A program made the position numbers and the translations under genes. Positions 33,301 to 42,879 of a DNA stretch of 44,455 nt are shown here, one piece after another. Numbering within the stretch: position 1 is the first letter of the stretch; each line of letters opens with the position of its first letter. The notes under the pieces were generated by a model. The model saw only the letters and a list, made by a program, of their open reading frames with translations, was not told where the DNA came from and ran no database searches. This DNA comes from an uncultured Bacteroidales bacterium. Lineage in GTDB: Bacteria > Bacteroidota > Bacteroidia > Bacteroidales > FEN-979. The stretch lies in contig CAIYJU010000127.1 in assembly GCA_903926565.1 (NCBI GenBank), forward strand, positions 1 through 44,455, given 5' to 3'.

Positions 33301-34554
33301 TTATCTTAGTTTTAGTGTGACAATTGTTAAAACAGCCAGCATGATGCCAACGATCAGGAATCGCATCACAATCTTTGATTCATGGTAGCCAAGTTTCTGA
33401 AAATGGTGATGAAGAGGCGACATCCTGAATATTCTGCGTCCCTCGCCATATTTATGTTTTGTGTATTTAAACCAGGTAACCTGCATCACCACCGACAGGT
33501 TTTCGGCCAGAAAAACCCCGCAAAAAATGGGGATGAGAATCTCTTTACGGATCATGATGGCAAAAACGGCGATGATTCCACCCAGCGCAAGACTGCCGGT
33601 ATCTCCCATAAATACCTGTGCAGGATAGGAGTTGTACCATAGGAAACCAATACAAGCTCCCACAAAAGCCGAAATGTAAATGGCCAACTCGCCTGTGTTT
33701 GGAATATACATGATGTTCAGGTAGTTGGCGAATACAATGTTGCCCGAAACATAAGCCAGCACTCCGAGGGTCAGCCCGATGATAGCCGAAGTGCCGGTAG
33801 CAAGTCCATCGAGGCCATCGGTGAGGTTTGCCCCGTTCGAGACAGCAATGATGATGAAGATCACGATGGGGATGAAGACCAGCCAGGTCCATTTTTTGGC
33901 CCCGTCGCCCATCCAGGATACCAGCCAGGTATAGTCAAACTCATTGTTCTTTACAAAAGGAATTGTCGTTTTTGTTGATTTAACAGGGGTTTTGGCGAAT
34001 ATTTTACTTCTGTCGGTGCCTGACTCCATGGCAAAGACGTCTGAGGTTGGCACATACGCAGTTTGCCTGATGCGCTCACGGATCACAATGCTGTCGCTGA
34101 AATACATGGTGAAGCCAACGATCAGACCAATTCCGATTTGTCCCATGATTTTCATTTTCCCCGACAACCCTTTTTTATCTTTTTTAAATACTTTGATATA
34201 GTCGTCAAGAAACCCGATCAAACCCAGCCACACGGTGGCGATCAGTACGACAATGATATAAAGGTTGTTGAGCTTTGCGAATAGCAATGAGGGTATCAGG
34301 ATGGCTGCCAGTATGATGAGGCCGCCCATGGTCGGGGTGCCCTGCTTGCTTTGTTGTCCTTCAAGCCCAAGATCACGGACTGTTTCTCCAACCTGTTTTT
34401 TACGAAGGAAGCCGATCAGCCGTTTTCCGATGATCATTGAGATGAAAAGCGAAGTGATCAGCGCAGCAGCAGCCCTGAAAGAGATGTACTGAAACACGCC
34501 CGCTCCGGGAATATTAAAGGCTTTGTGCAACCAGGTAAACAGATAGTATAACAT
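33301..34554 (-). CDS. mraY: Phospho-MurNAc-pentapeptide translocase MraY
   Basis: 417 residues, about ten membrane helices. It transfers phospho-MurNAc-pentapeptide to undecaprenyl phosphate, making lipid I. Motifs: [20 protein letters not shown] (Asp pair), [29 protein letters not shown] and [13 protein letters not shown]. An extended loop of about 50 residues ([16 protein letters not shown] ... NNEFDYTWL) between helices 4 and 5 is usual for Bacteroidota. It follows murE after 4 bp. Confidence 0.97.
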   Translation of the reverse strand: MLYYLFTWLHKAFNIPGAGVFQYISFRAAAALITSLFISMIIGKRLIGFLRKKQVGETVRDLGLEGQQSKQGTPTMGGLIILAAILIPSLLFAKLNNLYIIVVLIATVWLGLIGFLDDYIKVFKKDKKGLSGKMKIMGQIGIGLIVGFTMYFSDSIVIRERIRQTAYVPTSDVFAMESGTDRSKIFAKTPVKSTKTTIPFVKNNEFDYTWLVSWMGDGAKKWTWLVFIPIVIFIIIAVSNGANLTDGLDGLATGTSAIIGLTLGVLAYVSGNIVFANYLNIMYIPNTGELAIYISAFVGACIGFLWYNSYPAQVFMGDTGSLALGGIIAVFAIMIRKEILIPIFCGVFLAENLSVVMQVTWFKYTKHKYGEGRRIFRMSPLHHHFQKLGYHESKIVMRFLIVGIMLAVLTIVTLKLR

Positions 34555-34558
34555 CGGC

Positions 34559-36031
34559 CTATTGGATTATAATGTTGCTTTTTGCGAAAATTTCCTGCAG
34601 AACCTCTTTATCGTCAAAATGATGTTTCACCCCTTTGATCTCCTGGTAGTTTTCATGACCTTTTCCGGCCACCAGGATGATGTCGCCCGCCCTGGCAAGT
34701 GCGCAGGCTGTTTTAATGGCCTCGAGCCTGTTTACGATGACAAGTACTTTTTGGGTCTGGTGCATTTCCACACCTGAGTTCATCTCATTCAGTATTGATT
34801 CCGGATCTTCATTACGGGGGTTGTCGGAAGTGAGGATTACCCTGTTGCTCAGGTTAGCCGCGATTTTCGCCATGACCGGCCGTTTCGTGGCATCACGGTT
34901 TCCCCCTGCACCCACCACAGTAATCAGCTGTTCGCTGTGGGTGCGGATCTCATTAATTGTTTCAAGCACATTTTTCAATGCATCCGGCGTATGGGCATAG
35001 TCCACAATGCCGGTGACATTATCGGATGATATTACATAATTAAACCGTCCTGAAACCGGTTCCATCCGGCTGAGGCATGTAAGCACCTCTGTAGGATCCT
35101 GCCCGAGCAAAACGGCTGAAGCATAGACAGCAAGCAGGTTATAGGCGTTGAATGTTCCGATGAGTTTAAACCAGACCTCCTGTCCCGCAAGGTTCAGATG
35201 CATTCCCTGGAACTGGTTTTCGATGATCTTACAACGAAAATCGGCCATGGATTGCAGGCTGTAGGTATATTTGGCGCATGGAGCATTCTGGACCATTACC
35301 TTTCCGTTTTTATCATCTTTGTTTACCAGTGCAAAGGCTTCAGGATTAAGCTGATCGAAAAATGATTTCTTTGCATGCAGGTAGGCATCAAAGGTTTTAT
35401 GGTAATCGAGGTGATCGTGTGTAAGGTTGGTGAACACGCCCCCTGCGAAAGTAAGGCCGGCAATTCTTTGTTGTTCTGCAGCATGTGATGAGACTTCCAT
35501 AAAACAATACTCACAGCCCTCTTCGACCATCCTGGCAAGCAGTTCGTTGAGCTGTACCGGATCGGGTGTGGTATGCGTTGATGGAACATCTGCCAGGTTA
35601 ATCTTGTTCACAATTGTGGAGATCAGCCCCGATCCATAGCCAAGTTCCATAAACAGCAGCTGCAGTAGTGTTACCGTAGTGGTTTTCCCGTTGGTGCCTG
35701 TTACCCCGATCAGTTTTAATTTCCGGGAAGGATTGTCATAAAAACCGGAAGCCATCACCCCGAGGGCTGTACTGCTTTTTCGGGTGAGGATAAAGGTGAT
35801 TTCTGCTGGCATGTCTGCAGGCATTTCTTCACAAACTATTGCAACAGCGCCTTTTTCGATGGCAACCCTGATAAATGCATGACCATCTGAAGTGGTACCC
35901 CTCACTGCAAAAAACAAATTTCCCGGCATCACCTTCCGTGAATCGAACTGGATCCCGCTCACAGGGATATCAGTCCGGCCGGTAATGCTGGTGACTGTAT
36001 AATTGCCGATGATTTTGCTGAGCAGCATCAT
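34559..36031 (-). CDS. murE: UDP-MurNAc-tripeptide ligase MurE
   Basis: 490 residues with all three Mur ligase domains. P-loop [31 protein letters not shown]; the carbamylated Lys region [18 protein letters not shown]; and [12 protein letters not shown], whose DNPR motif marks enzymes that add meso-diaminopimelate. The ATG overlaps the ftsI stop as ATGA. This intact paralogue shows what the neighbouring murD has lost. Confidence 0.97.
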   Translation of the reverse strand: MMLLSKIIGNYTVTSITGRTDIPVSGIQFDSRKVMPGNLFFAVRGTTSDGHAFIRVAIEKGAVAIVCEEMPADMPAEITFILTRKSSTALGVMASGFYDNPSRKLKLIGVTGTNGKTTTVTLLQLLFMELGYGSGLISTIVNKINLADVPSTHTTPDPVQLNELLARMVEEGCEYCFMEVSSHAAEQQRIAGLTFAGGVFTNLTHDHLDYHKTFDAYLHAKKSFFDQLNPEAFALVNKDDKNGKVMVQNAPCAKYTYSLQSMADFRCKIIENQFQGMHLNLAGQEVWFKLIGTFNAYNLLAVYASAVLLGQDPTEVLTCLSRMEPVSGRFNYVISSDNVTGIVDYAHTPDALKNVLETINEIRTHSEQLITVVGAGGNRDATKRPVMAKIAANLSNRVILTSDNPRNEDPESILNEMNSGVEMHQTQKVLVIVNRLEAIKTACALARAGDIILVAGKGHENYQEIKGVKHHFDDKEVLQEIFAKSNIIIQ

Positions 36032-38175
36032 GCCTGGGTTTTGGGTTTATCCTGTTTGACTTTCAGTTCGATTACAACTGGCATGCCTTTATATATGGAC
36101 ATTCCCGGGTTGATGGATTGTTTGACTACCGTGCCTTTCCCGCTCACAAGTACGTTCAGACCCTGTTGTTCAAGCATAAACAGCGCATCCTTCAGCCCCA
36201 TGCCGCATACGTCGGGCATGATTCCCCTGGCGATCGGTGCGGAGGTAAGAAGGATGCTGGAAGCGGATGTTTCAGGGCGCGCCCATGTTGATTGTGCCTT
36301 ATCAGGGTATGCCTTCATGTTGAGCATGGTGAAGGCCTCGGAGAGGTCTTTCATCTGTCCTGACTGTGCAATTGGCAGGGGAGATGAGGTTGTGTCAACC
36401 GGCAGCGGGATCATGATATCAGGGCGGATGGCATACAACTTATCCGAGAGTTCCCTGAAAACCGGTGCGGCCACTGCTCCGCCATAGTACTTTCCCTTCC
36501 TTGGGTTTACGATTACGACGATTAAAGAGTATTTGGGATTGTCGGCAGGAAAATAACCCACAAACGAACCTTTGTACTGAACCTGTTTGGTTCCCTGCCT
36601 GTAACCTTTGTTTCCTGCGGCAATCTGACAGGTCCCGGTTTTTCCGGCGATGGCATAATTTGGTGATTTGATGCTGGCCCCTGTCCCTTCGGATACAACA
36701 CCTTCGAGCAGCAATTTTGCTTGTTGGATCGCCCAGGGAGAGACGATCTGCGGATTGATTACGACCGGGTTGAACCGCTGGACCAGCTGGCCGTTCTTGC
36801 GGATTTCACGGACAAACAGCGGCTTTACCATCACACCATTGTTGGCGACAGCATTGTAAAGGGTCAGGAGGTGGATGGGGGCCAGTGATATTTCATAGCC
36901 TATCGACATCCAGGGCAGGGACAGCGCCGACCAGTATTTGCTTTTGGTGGTTTTGATGTAGGGTCTTCCTTCTCCGGCAATCTGCAGTCCGAGCGGCCGA
37001 TTGATGCCGATACGGTAGAGTCCGTCGATGTATCGCTGGGCCGAGTCGGCATACGCATTATAGACCATCCTGGAGGTGCCGACATTTGAAGATTTTTCAA
37101 AAACCTGCAAAGCAGTCAGTACCCCGAGACCCTGATGTGAATCCTCCATCTTCCGGCCGGAATAATAGGTAATGCCACCGGTGCAGTTAATCGGAGTGGT
37201 CAGGTCTATTTTACGGTCATCCAGTGCTACAAGGAACGAAGCCAGTTTAAAGGTTGAACCGGTTTCCTGGCTTTCACCGATCGCATAGTTGAAAATTTCC
37301 TCATAAGTGCCTCTTTTTGTCAGGCCGAGGTTTGCCATGGCCCTCAGGTAGCCGGTTTTTACCTCCATCAGGATCACGCAGCCGTGATCGGCACTGTCGG
37401 CAATGAGCTCCTTGCGCAGGGAGGATTCGGCAAGGTCCTGCAGGTTTACATCCAGGGTGGTGATGATGTCGTTGCCATTTTGCGGCTCGATTTCACTCTC
37501 CGGATCGACCGGTACCCATGCCTGGCCTCCGATGCGTCGCATGAGCCGCTGACCGTTGACCCCCTGGAGGTTTTTGGTAAATGAGCCTTCCAGGCCCACA
37601 AAAACTTTTTTCTTACCCTCGCCGCTTTCGTACCCGATAATGCGGCGGGCAAGAGATTTGTAGGGAAGTTCACGGTCATACTGGGCAAGTACGATCAGTC
37701 CGCCCTTGAATTTTCCTCTTTTGAAAATCGGGAAATGCCGCATTTTGTTCAGGTCGGGGTAGGTAACATCACGGTGGATAAGCAGGTACCGGTTCTGGTT
37801 CCTTCTTCCTTCCCAAAGCAGGTCTTTGTATGCAGAAGGGGTATGGTCGCTGAACAGTCCTGCGAGGCATATTGAAAGGGAATCGACATTGTTACGGAAA
37901 ACATCCTCGGTGATGGAGTCGGTCATAACGTCCATCCTTACTTCAAATATGGGGATGGAGACAGCAAGCAGGCTTCCGTCATCGGCAAGGATGTTCCCGC
38001 GGATTGCCTCCATCTCAAACAGGTGAATTTCCTGTTTTTTCGCCATCTCCAGGAACTCTTTCTTCTCAAATTGCTGGATCATGACCACTCGGGCAATAAT
38101 GAAGAGCCCGAACAGCAATACTGCCAGGTAAACCAGGTAAACACGAACCAGTATGTCTTTCTTGATCTGCTTCAT
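36028..38175 (-). CDS. ftsI: Septal penicillin-binding protein FtsI with PASTA domain
   Basis: 715 residues. One N-terminal membrane helix (about 10-30), a dimerisation domain, then the transpeptidase with GSTFKLASF (active Ser, SxxK), SSNVGTS (SxN) and AGKTGTCQ (KTG). A single PASTA domain closes the protein (MPDVCGMGLKDALFMLEQQG, GMPVVIELK). It cross-links septal peptidoglycan with FtsW. It follows ftsL by 4 bp. Confidence 0.96.
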   Translation of the reverse strand: MKQIKKDILVRVYLVYLAVLLFGLFIIARVVMIQQFEKKEFLEMAKKQEIHLFEMEAIRGNILADDGSLLAVSIPIFEVRMDVMTDSITEDVFRNNVDSLSICLAGLFSDHTPSAYKDLLWEGRRNQNRYLLIHRDVTYPDLNKMRHFPIFKRGKFKGGLIVLAQYDRELPYKSLARRIIGYESGEGKKKVFVGLEGSFTKNLQGVNGQRLMRRIGGQAWVPVDPESEIEPQNGNDIITTLDVNLQDLAESSLRKELIADSADHGCVILMEVKTGYLRAMANLGLTKRGTYEEIFNYAIGESQETGSTFKLASFLVALDDRKIDLTTPINCTGGITYYSGRKMEDSHQGLGVLTALQVFEKSSNVGTSRMVYNAYADSAQRYIDGLYRIGINRPLGLQIAGEGRPYIKTTKSKYWSALSLPWMSIGYEISLAPIHLLTLYNAVANNGVMVKPLFVREIRKNGQLVQRFNPVVINPQIVSPWAIQQAKLLLEGVVSEGTGASIKSPNYAIAGKTGTCQIAAGNKGYRQGTKQVQYKGSFVGYFPADNPKYSLIVVIVNPRKGKYYGGAVAAPVFRELSDKLYAIRPDIMIPLPVDTTSSPLPIAQSGQMKDLSEAFTMLNMKAYPDKAQSTWARPETSASSILLTSAPIARGIMPDVCGMGLKDALFMLEQQGLNVLVSGKGTVVKQSINPGMSIYKGMPVVIELKVKQDKPKTQA

Positions 38176-38179
38176 TGTG

Positions 38180-38662
38180 TTATGGTTTCATTGACTTAAG
38201 GGCTTCACCCGAATAAAGGATCTTGTATGGAGGCATCTTCGCCTCTTTGAGGCCCTGTTTGATGGCCCGTTTTGATATTTCAGACTGACGCCCCTGGAAC
38301 ATCAGGATAGATTTGGTCGTGATATATTCGTACCTGAGCTCCTTCAGCTCATTTTTGGTTCGTTCGATGGTCTTGAATTTTTTTTCAGTGTAGTAGGTGT
38401 TGGCAATATAAATCATGGCCAGCAAGGCCACGTAAAGGATATAGCTGAGATTGCCGGTCACCCACTCCTTTGAAAGATAGTCGCCGCCGAGGAATTCCTG
38501 GACCGCCTTGCGGCTTTTATTGGATTTCTTCACCGGTTTCACAGGATCTTTGGGCTTTCCGGGTTCATCAAACCCCAACTCCTCCTTCGCCGGGATATTT
38601 TCCGGCGTCGGAGGAGTGTTCAAACCCACATTCTGATCGCTGTATTTAAGATTTTCCTTCAC
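38180..38662 (-). CDS. ftsL: FtsL-like divisome protein
   Basis: 160 residues. A charged, Pro/Lys-rich cytosolic N-terminus of about 75 residues, one membrane helix (LSYILYVALLAMIYIANTYY, about 80-100) and a coiled-coil-like periplasmic part (FKTIERTKNELKELRYEYITTKSILM). Size, topology and place between rsmH and ftsI identify the Bacteroidota FtsL. The start overlaps the rsmH stop by 4 bp. Confidence 0.87.
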   Translation of the reverse strand: MKENLKYSDQNVGLNTPPTPENIPAKEELGFDEPGKPKDPVKPVKKSNKSRKAVQEFLGGDYLSKEWVTGNLSYILYVALLAMIYIANTYYTEKKFKTIERTKNELKELRYEYITTKSILMFQGRQSEISKRAIKQGLKEAKMPPYKILYSGEALKSMKP

Positions 38663-39561
38663 ATCTGATTTTTTTCAGCCACCCGCAACTTCGCACTGCG
38701 GGAGCGGCTGTTTTCTTCAATTTCTTTAGCTGCCGGCACGATCGCCTTACGGGTGATCACGGTCAGGGGAGAGAGGACATTTCCAAAAAAATCCTTTTCA
38801 ATGGTTCCCTCAAAATTTCCTGCACGGAAATAGTTTTTTACCAGTTTATCCTCCAGGGAATGATAGGCAATCACCACCAGTCTGCCGCCCGGCTTCAGCG
38901 CCTGTGTAGCCTGTTTCAGGAATTCACGCAGAGAGTCCATCTCCTGGTTTACCTCGATGCGCAACGCCTGGAATATCTGTGCCTGGTATTTAAACTCTTT
39001 GCCACGTTCGGCGCAGGTGTTTGCAATTTCTTTCAGAGCACTGGTTGTTTCAACAGGTTTGATTTTTCGCGCTTCCACAATCCGTGATGCCAGCTTTCGC
39101 GCATTCCTGATTTCTCCGTAAACATGGAAGAGGTTGCTGAGATTCTCTTCCGAATAGTGATTTACAATGTCTTTGGCCGTTTGTTTTTTTTTCTGGTCCA
39201 TACGCATGTCGAGAATGCCGTCGAACCTTGTTGAAAACCCGCGCTCCGGCTGATCTATCTGATGCGAGGAGATTCCCAGGTCGGCAAGGATTCCGTCCAC
39301 CTGAGAAGCATGATGCAGCTTCAGGAAGTTGCGGAGGAACCGGAAGTTGTTGTTGACCATCACCAGCCGGGGGTCGTCGATGCGGTTCATGATCGCCTCC
39401 TCATCCTGATCAAAGGCGATCAGTCTTCCTCCCTCCATTTTTCCGAGGATGGCGGCTGCATGCCCGCCTCCCCCGTAAGTTGCATCTACATAAATCCCAC
39501 CGGGCCTGATATCCAGTGCGGCGATGCTCTCCTCAAGCAGTACACTCTTATGATAAACCAT
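38659..39561 (-). CDS. rsmH: 16S rRNA (cytosine-1402-N4)-methyltransferase RsmH
   Basis: 300 residues. SAM-binding DATYGGGGHAAAIL, then FDQDEEAI, VDGILADLGISSHQID, RGFSTRFDGILDMRMDQ, and FQALRIEVNQEMDSL and GGRLVVIAYHSLEDKLVKNYF. It methylates C1402 in the ribosomal P site. The ATG overlaps the mraZ end by 14 bp. The C-terminal ENSRSRSAKLRVAEK is typical. Confidence 0.97.
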   Translation of the reverse strand: MVYHKSVLLEESIAALDIRPGGIYVDATYGGGGHAAAILGKMEGGRLIAFDQDEEAIMNRIDDPRLVMVNNNFRFLRNFLKLHHASQVDGILADLGISSHQIDQPERGFSTRFDGILDMRMDQKKKQTAKDIVNHYSEENLSNLFHVYGEIRNARKLASRIVEARKIKPVETTSALKEIANTCAERGKEFKYQAQIFQALRIEVNQEMDSLREFLKQATQALKPGGRLVVIAYHSLEDKLVKNYFRAGNFEGTIEKDFFGNVLSPLTVITRKAIVPAAKEIEENSRSRSAKLRVAEKNQM

Positions 39562-40030
39562 CGCCGTTGTTACTTTTATTCGGGTTGCCCATTACTTTTT
39601 CAGCCAGTTCAGCAAAATCCACAGGTTCGTTTGATACCAGTTCCAGGTATGTTTTCTTGTTCCATACCTCAATGCGGTCGGAATAGGCAAACAGGATGAT
39701 TTCTCTTTCAATCAATGCGTAATCGAGCAAAGATTTTGGTAAGAGCAGCCTGTTCTGGCTGTCAAGCGAAAGTGGTGTTGCCCCATTGTTGAAAGCCCTC
39801 ACAAACTGGCGGTTATCCTTGACGAACAGGTTCAGACTGTTCATTTTGGTGGTGGTCTCATCCCACACATTCTGCGGGTAAAGGACCAGGCAGCCTTCAA
39901 AACCACGGTTGATGACAAACTTGTCATGGGCTTCCGGACTGATCTGTTTTTTCAGTGCAGAGGGAAGGATGATGCGGCTTTTATCATCAAGCCGGCACTC
40001 AAATTCGCCGATTAAGTTTGTTGTTGGCAC
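39548..40030 (-). CDS. mraZ: Transcriptional regulator MraZ
   Basis: 160 residues if the GTG at 40030 is used (MPTTNLIGEFECRLDDKSRIILPSALK). An upstream TTG at 40063 would add 11 residues but falls next to the operator. Two SpoVT-AbrB-like halves are visible: FECRLDDKSRIILP and LSLDSQNRLLLPKSLL. MraZ represses its own dcw operon in E. coli through TGGGN repeats; three such repeats lie upstream here. Start choice is uncertain. Confidence 0.9.
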   Translation of the reverse strand: MPTTNLIGEFECRLDDKSRIILPSALKKQISPEAHDKFVINRGFEGCLVLYPQNVWDETTTKMNSLNLFVKDNRQFVRAFNNGATPLSLDSQNRLLLPKSLLDYALIEREIILFAYSDRIEVWNKKTYLELVSNEPVDFAELAEKVMGNPNKSNNGDGLS

Positions 40031-40049
40031 CTGTGTATTTTTCAGATTG

Positions 40050-40057
40050 TAAATATA
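40050..40057 (-). promoter_or_regulatory. Probable -7 box of the dcw operon
   Basis: TATATTTA on the minus strand matches TAnnTTTG except for the last base. It lies between the MraZ operator and the GTG at 40030, 20 bp before that start. Weak on its own. Confidence 0.3.
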
Positions 40058-40068
40058 TGGCAAAAATG

Positions 40069-40093
40069 CTCCACTTTACTCCACAACACTCCA
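40069..40093 (-). promoter_or_regulatory. MraZ operator: three TGGAG repeats
   Basis: On the minus strand TGGAG occurs three times with exactly 5 bp between copies (40093-40089, 40083-40079, 40073-40069). This 10-bp period and the TGGrG core match the repeats bound by MraZ in proteobacteria (TGGGN, 5-bp spacers). It lies immediately upstream of mraZ and the whole dcw cluster, so autorepression is likely. Confidence 0.7.
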
Positions 40094-40161
40094 CTGTTAA
40101 TAACTTTTTTTGGAAAGGGATATTATAGTTGCTTCTGGAAATTTTATTTCAGGAGAATAAA

Positions 40162-40222
40162 AACCGCGAAATCACAATGGATTTCTGCGAAAATCTGCGA
40201 ATTAATCCGCGAATACTGCGAG
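40162..40222. repeat. Short interspersed GCGAA-type repeat
   Basis: The motif CNGCGAA occurs four times at uneven spacing in the gap between mraZ and the FG-GAP gene. Such degenerate GCGAA runs are common between genes in Bacteroidota. Function unknown; no gene is seen in 40094-40255. Confidence 0.5.
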
Positions 40223-40255
40223 AAATATTTTTTTGAAGATAAGGGGAAGGGGTAA

Positions 40256-42520
40256 TCAGTTATGGATGACAATCATTTTTGTCGTGGCTTCACCGGCCTG
40301 GATGACATAGACCCCGGCCTGCAGATCTGAAACAGAAATAGTTAAACTACTATGAAATGGGAATTCACGAACATTTTGGCCGAAGAGATTCAGTATATGA
40401 ATTTTGGATTCCGAATTTTTTAACCATGACCCCGAACAGGTAATGTTTACTGTTTGCCCGGCAGGATTTGGACTTACCTTAAGGCTGCAAGATTGCAATA
40501 CCTTCAACTCGGGGGTGCCCGGTATGATGATTCCTGCGGCAGGACGTTTCGAAATGTAATTTAATCCCCCGGAAAAATTCCCTGTAATCACGTCAAATGC
40601 CCAGTAATCAGTTATATGGCCTGTTGCCGGGGATGTTTGCCAGCCAAAAAGTGTGTCAGCCGGAGTGGCTGAAAGCCATTCGTACAGTCCGCCCGGCTCC
40701 GTGAATTTCCCATAAAGGTTTTCATCGATGCCGGTGAAGTAGCGAAGACGGCCTTCATCCGAGCCAACAATCAGAAAGGATGTTCCATCGGCCATCCTTG
40801 AAAAGCATGGGGTACTGAAACCGTTGTAGGAGACATTGTAATTTGTCACATTAACCTTTCCCAGGCTGTCGGTAACCTTTACAAACACCGGGATTTCCCC
40901 GGTTCCGCTGTTTTTATACCAGTTAAGGTTCCCGTTTTGTTCCCCGATGACCAGGTCGGACCTGCCATCCTTGTCAAGATCAAACAACTGAGGCGTGCTG
41001 AATTCACCAACATCGATTCCCTGCCAGTCCCTGACCGGTTGTTCAAACTCCGGACTGCCTGACCCGTTCCCTGAATTTTTAAAGAGGATCAGGGTTCCTT
41101 TGCTGTTTCCAACGATCATATCCGTTTTGCCATCACCATCCACGTCGCCAAATGCCGGGAAAGCTCCACGCAATCCAAGGAGGGATATCCCGGCCAGATC
41201 ATTCGTTATCAGGTTAAAAACCGGGGCTGTCACGGTGCCGGTATTCATGAAAAAGGCAACAGAGGAGGTGTAAAATGATTGAAGCAACCCTTTGCTGTAA
41301 ACGGACGAGTCGTACTTGCCGTCATTTCCCACGAACAAGTCCTGCAACCCGTCGCCGTTTATGTCATAAAGCACAGGATGAGAGGCCGATCCGAAGTCCA
41401 TCATCTGGTTGCGAAACAATTGCTCCGACTGAATTTCAAAATGCGGCGAAGTGTTGGTTCCGGTATTTTTATAAAACCAGGCGCAATTATAATTGTCGGA
41501 GGTGTGCAGGGATGGATCGAACGGAGAAACGAGGAGATCTTTTAGTCCGTCATTGTCAATGTCGATGTTTGAAACGGCAGGAAACGAAAACAGGTGCACC
41601 GGCTTCGAACTTGCCGGAAATGAAGTATCCTGTGCAACCATGAAGGCAGAATCATGCGTGCCACCATTATAAAGTGCAACCAATCCCGGGTAATCAACAT
41701 CCCCGAGAATAAGATCCTTCAACCCGTCACCATTCAGATCAACAGCCAGCAGGGTAGAACCGGTATGCCTTGTGTTTTTGACTTTGAACTTTGCACTATG
41801 CATTTTGCCAAATGCATTCGGACATCCCGCATTTAACTCAATCCTGTTCCCCCCCTCACTCTCTTTAAATTTCCCCCAGCAGGGATCAGCAAGTTTAAAA
41901 TCAAGACTGTCGCATCGTCCATACTTCTCCATCGACAGGTTTTGATGATATTCAACATAGGAACCAAGTCCGAAAAAAGTGAGCAGGTCAAGGTCTCCGT
42001 CGCTGTCAATATCGGCAAAGGCAGGATAGTCAACACTGGTCACAAGAATTCCGACTTTACCCGTGTAATAAAACGATTCCAGCAGATCAGTTACAAGTTT
42101 GAATTTCAAGGTGTTGTCAGAAATGTTTTGAAATACGCGAACACCGCCCGTTCCATAGGTGAAAATATCCATTTTCCCGTCGCAGTTGATATCGGCGGTG
42201 AGCACCCAGTCATGAAGATCCGGAATCATGAGGGCATATTCAGGTGCAAAAGTGTAATCGATGGTATTTGGGGTTCCATGGTTGATAAAAGTCAGTTTCC
42301 GGTTACCATGCCGATCGAAGATCAAAAGATCATCGGTCCCATCGAGGTTCAGGTCGATGTCACAAAACTGGCAGGAGTTCAATCCGCCTGCCCAGGGGAA
42401 TTTCAATAGATCAGGTGACGAGGGAGCCTGAGAATAGCTTGCTAAGGAGGTGTATATATAAATATAAACAAGAAATAAACAAAATAAGATATCGCTGACT
42501 TTCTCCTTGTTTGGCCTCAT
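40256..42520 (-). CDS. FG-GAP repeat protein exported by type IX secretion
   Basis: 754 residues. Signal peptide up to about SLASYSQA. At least eight FG-GAP/VCBS-type calcium-loop repeats, such as DLNLDGTDDLLIF, DINCDGKMDIFTY, DIDSDGDLDLLTF, DLNGDGLKDLILG, DINGDGLQDLFVG, DVDGDGKTDMIVG and DLDKDGRSDLVIG, which form a beta-propeller. The last 75 residues form a type A sorting domain (LKVSPNPAGQTVNI ... LFGQNVREF ... GVYVIQAGEATTKMIV). It would be secreted through the outer membrane and attached or released. A heptamer array codes residues about 236-249. A -7 box ends 5 bp from the ATG, suggesting a nearly leaderless transcript. Confidence 0.93.
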   Translation of the reverse strand: MRPNKEKVSDILFCLFLVYIYIYTSLASYSQAPSSPDLLKFPWAGGLNSCQFCDIDLNLDGTDDLLIFDRHGNRKLTFINHGTPNTIDYTFAPEYALMIPDLHDWVLTADINCDGKMDIFTYGTGGVRVFQNISDNTLKFKLVTDLLESFYYTGKVGILVTSVDYPAFADIDSDGDLDLLTFFGLGSYVEYHQNLSMEKYGRCDSLDFKLADPCWGKFKESEGGNRIELNAGCPNAFGKMHSAKFKVKNTRHTGSTLLAVDLNGDGLKDLILGDVDYPGLVALYNGGTHDSAFMVAQDTSFPASSKPVHLFSFPAVSNIDIDNDGLKDLLVSPFDPSLHTSDNYNCAWFYKNTGTNTSPHFEIQSEQLFRNQMMDFGSASHPVLYDINGDGLQDLFVGNDGKYDSSVYSKGLLQSFYTSSVAFFMNTGTVTAPVFNLITNDLAGISLLGLRGAFPAFGDVDGDGKTDMIVGNSKGTLILFKNSGNGSGSPEFEQPVRDWQGIDVGEFSTPQLFDLDKDGRSDLVIGEQNGNLNWYKNSGTGEIPVFVKVTDSLGKVNVTNYNVSYNGFSTPCFSRMADGTSFLIVGSDEGRLRYFTGIDENLYGKFTEPGGLYEWLSATPADTLFGWQTSPATGHITDYWAFDVITGNFSGGLNYISKRPAAGIIIPGTPELKVLQSCSLKVSPNPAGQTVNITCSGSWLKNSESKIHILNLFGQNVREFPFHSSLTISVSDLQAGVYVIQAGEATTKMIVIHN
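41774..41815 (-). repeat. Heptamer array inside the FG-GAP gene
   Basis: Six consecutive 7-bp units, four of them close to GCAAANT or TCAAAGT on the sense strand. They encode AFGKMHSAKFKVKN between two FG-GAP repeats. Same family as the array in nadE. Confidence 0.75.
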
Positions 42521-42524
42521 TCCA

Positions 42525-42532
42525 CAAAGTTA
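42525..42532 (-). promoter_or_regulatory. -7 box for the FG-GAP gene
   Basis: TAACTTTG on the minus strand fits TAnnTTTG. It ends 4 bp upstream of the ATG, so the transcript would begin at or next to the start codon. Confidence 0.4.
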
Positions 42533-42560
42533 TCCAAACTTTTGCTACTTTTGGTTTTTC

Positions 42561-42588
42561 ACATTTGATTTTGCATTTTGAATTACTG
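42561..42588. repeat. Intergenic heptamer array
   Basis: Units ACATTTG, ATTTTGC, ATTTTGA and a degenerate fourth follow without spacer. On the minus strand these read TCAAAAT and GCAAAAT, the same units as inside nadE and the FG-GAP gene. It shows that the family also occurs outside genes. Confidence 0.6.
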
Positions 42589-42728
42589 CTGATGCGTTAA
42601 TTTTGTATATTCTGCTACAAATCATTGATACATAAAACAATATAGTCGTTCTGATATTTTTTGATTTGAATTGGCCGTGAGTTCAGCAAACTTAATATTG
42701 GTTTTTAACGCGAATAATGCATAAAAGT

Positions 42729-42790
42729 TCTCTCTGTGGCTCTCTGTGCGGTTTCTCTGTGGTTCTCTGTGAAAGAAAATTACACAGAGG
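42729..42790. repeat. CTCTGTG/CACAGAG inverted repeat element
   Basis: CTCTGTG occurs four times between 42731 and 42772, followed after a short AT-rich loop by the inverse ACACAGAG at 42782-42789. It is related in design to the CACAAAG elements at 7024 and 10653. The right arm is incomplete: the IS110 transposase region follows, which suggests that the insertion sequence cut the element. Confidence 0.65.
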
Positions 42791-42879
42791 TATTATGTTT
42801 GCAAAGAAAAAGCATAAGCTAAAATTTCTAATTTGGTTTTTGAATTTGCGGAAACGAAAACCACTTAAAAACTTAACTT

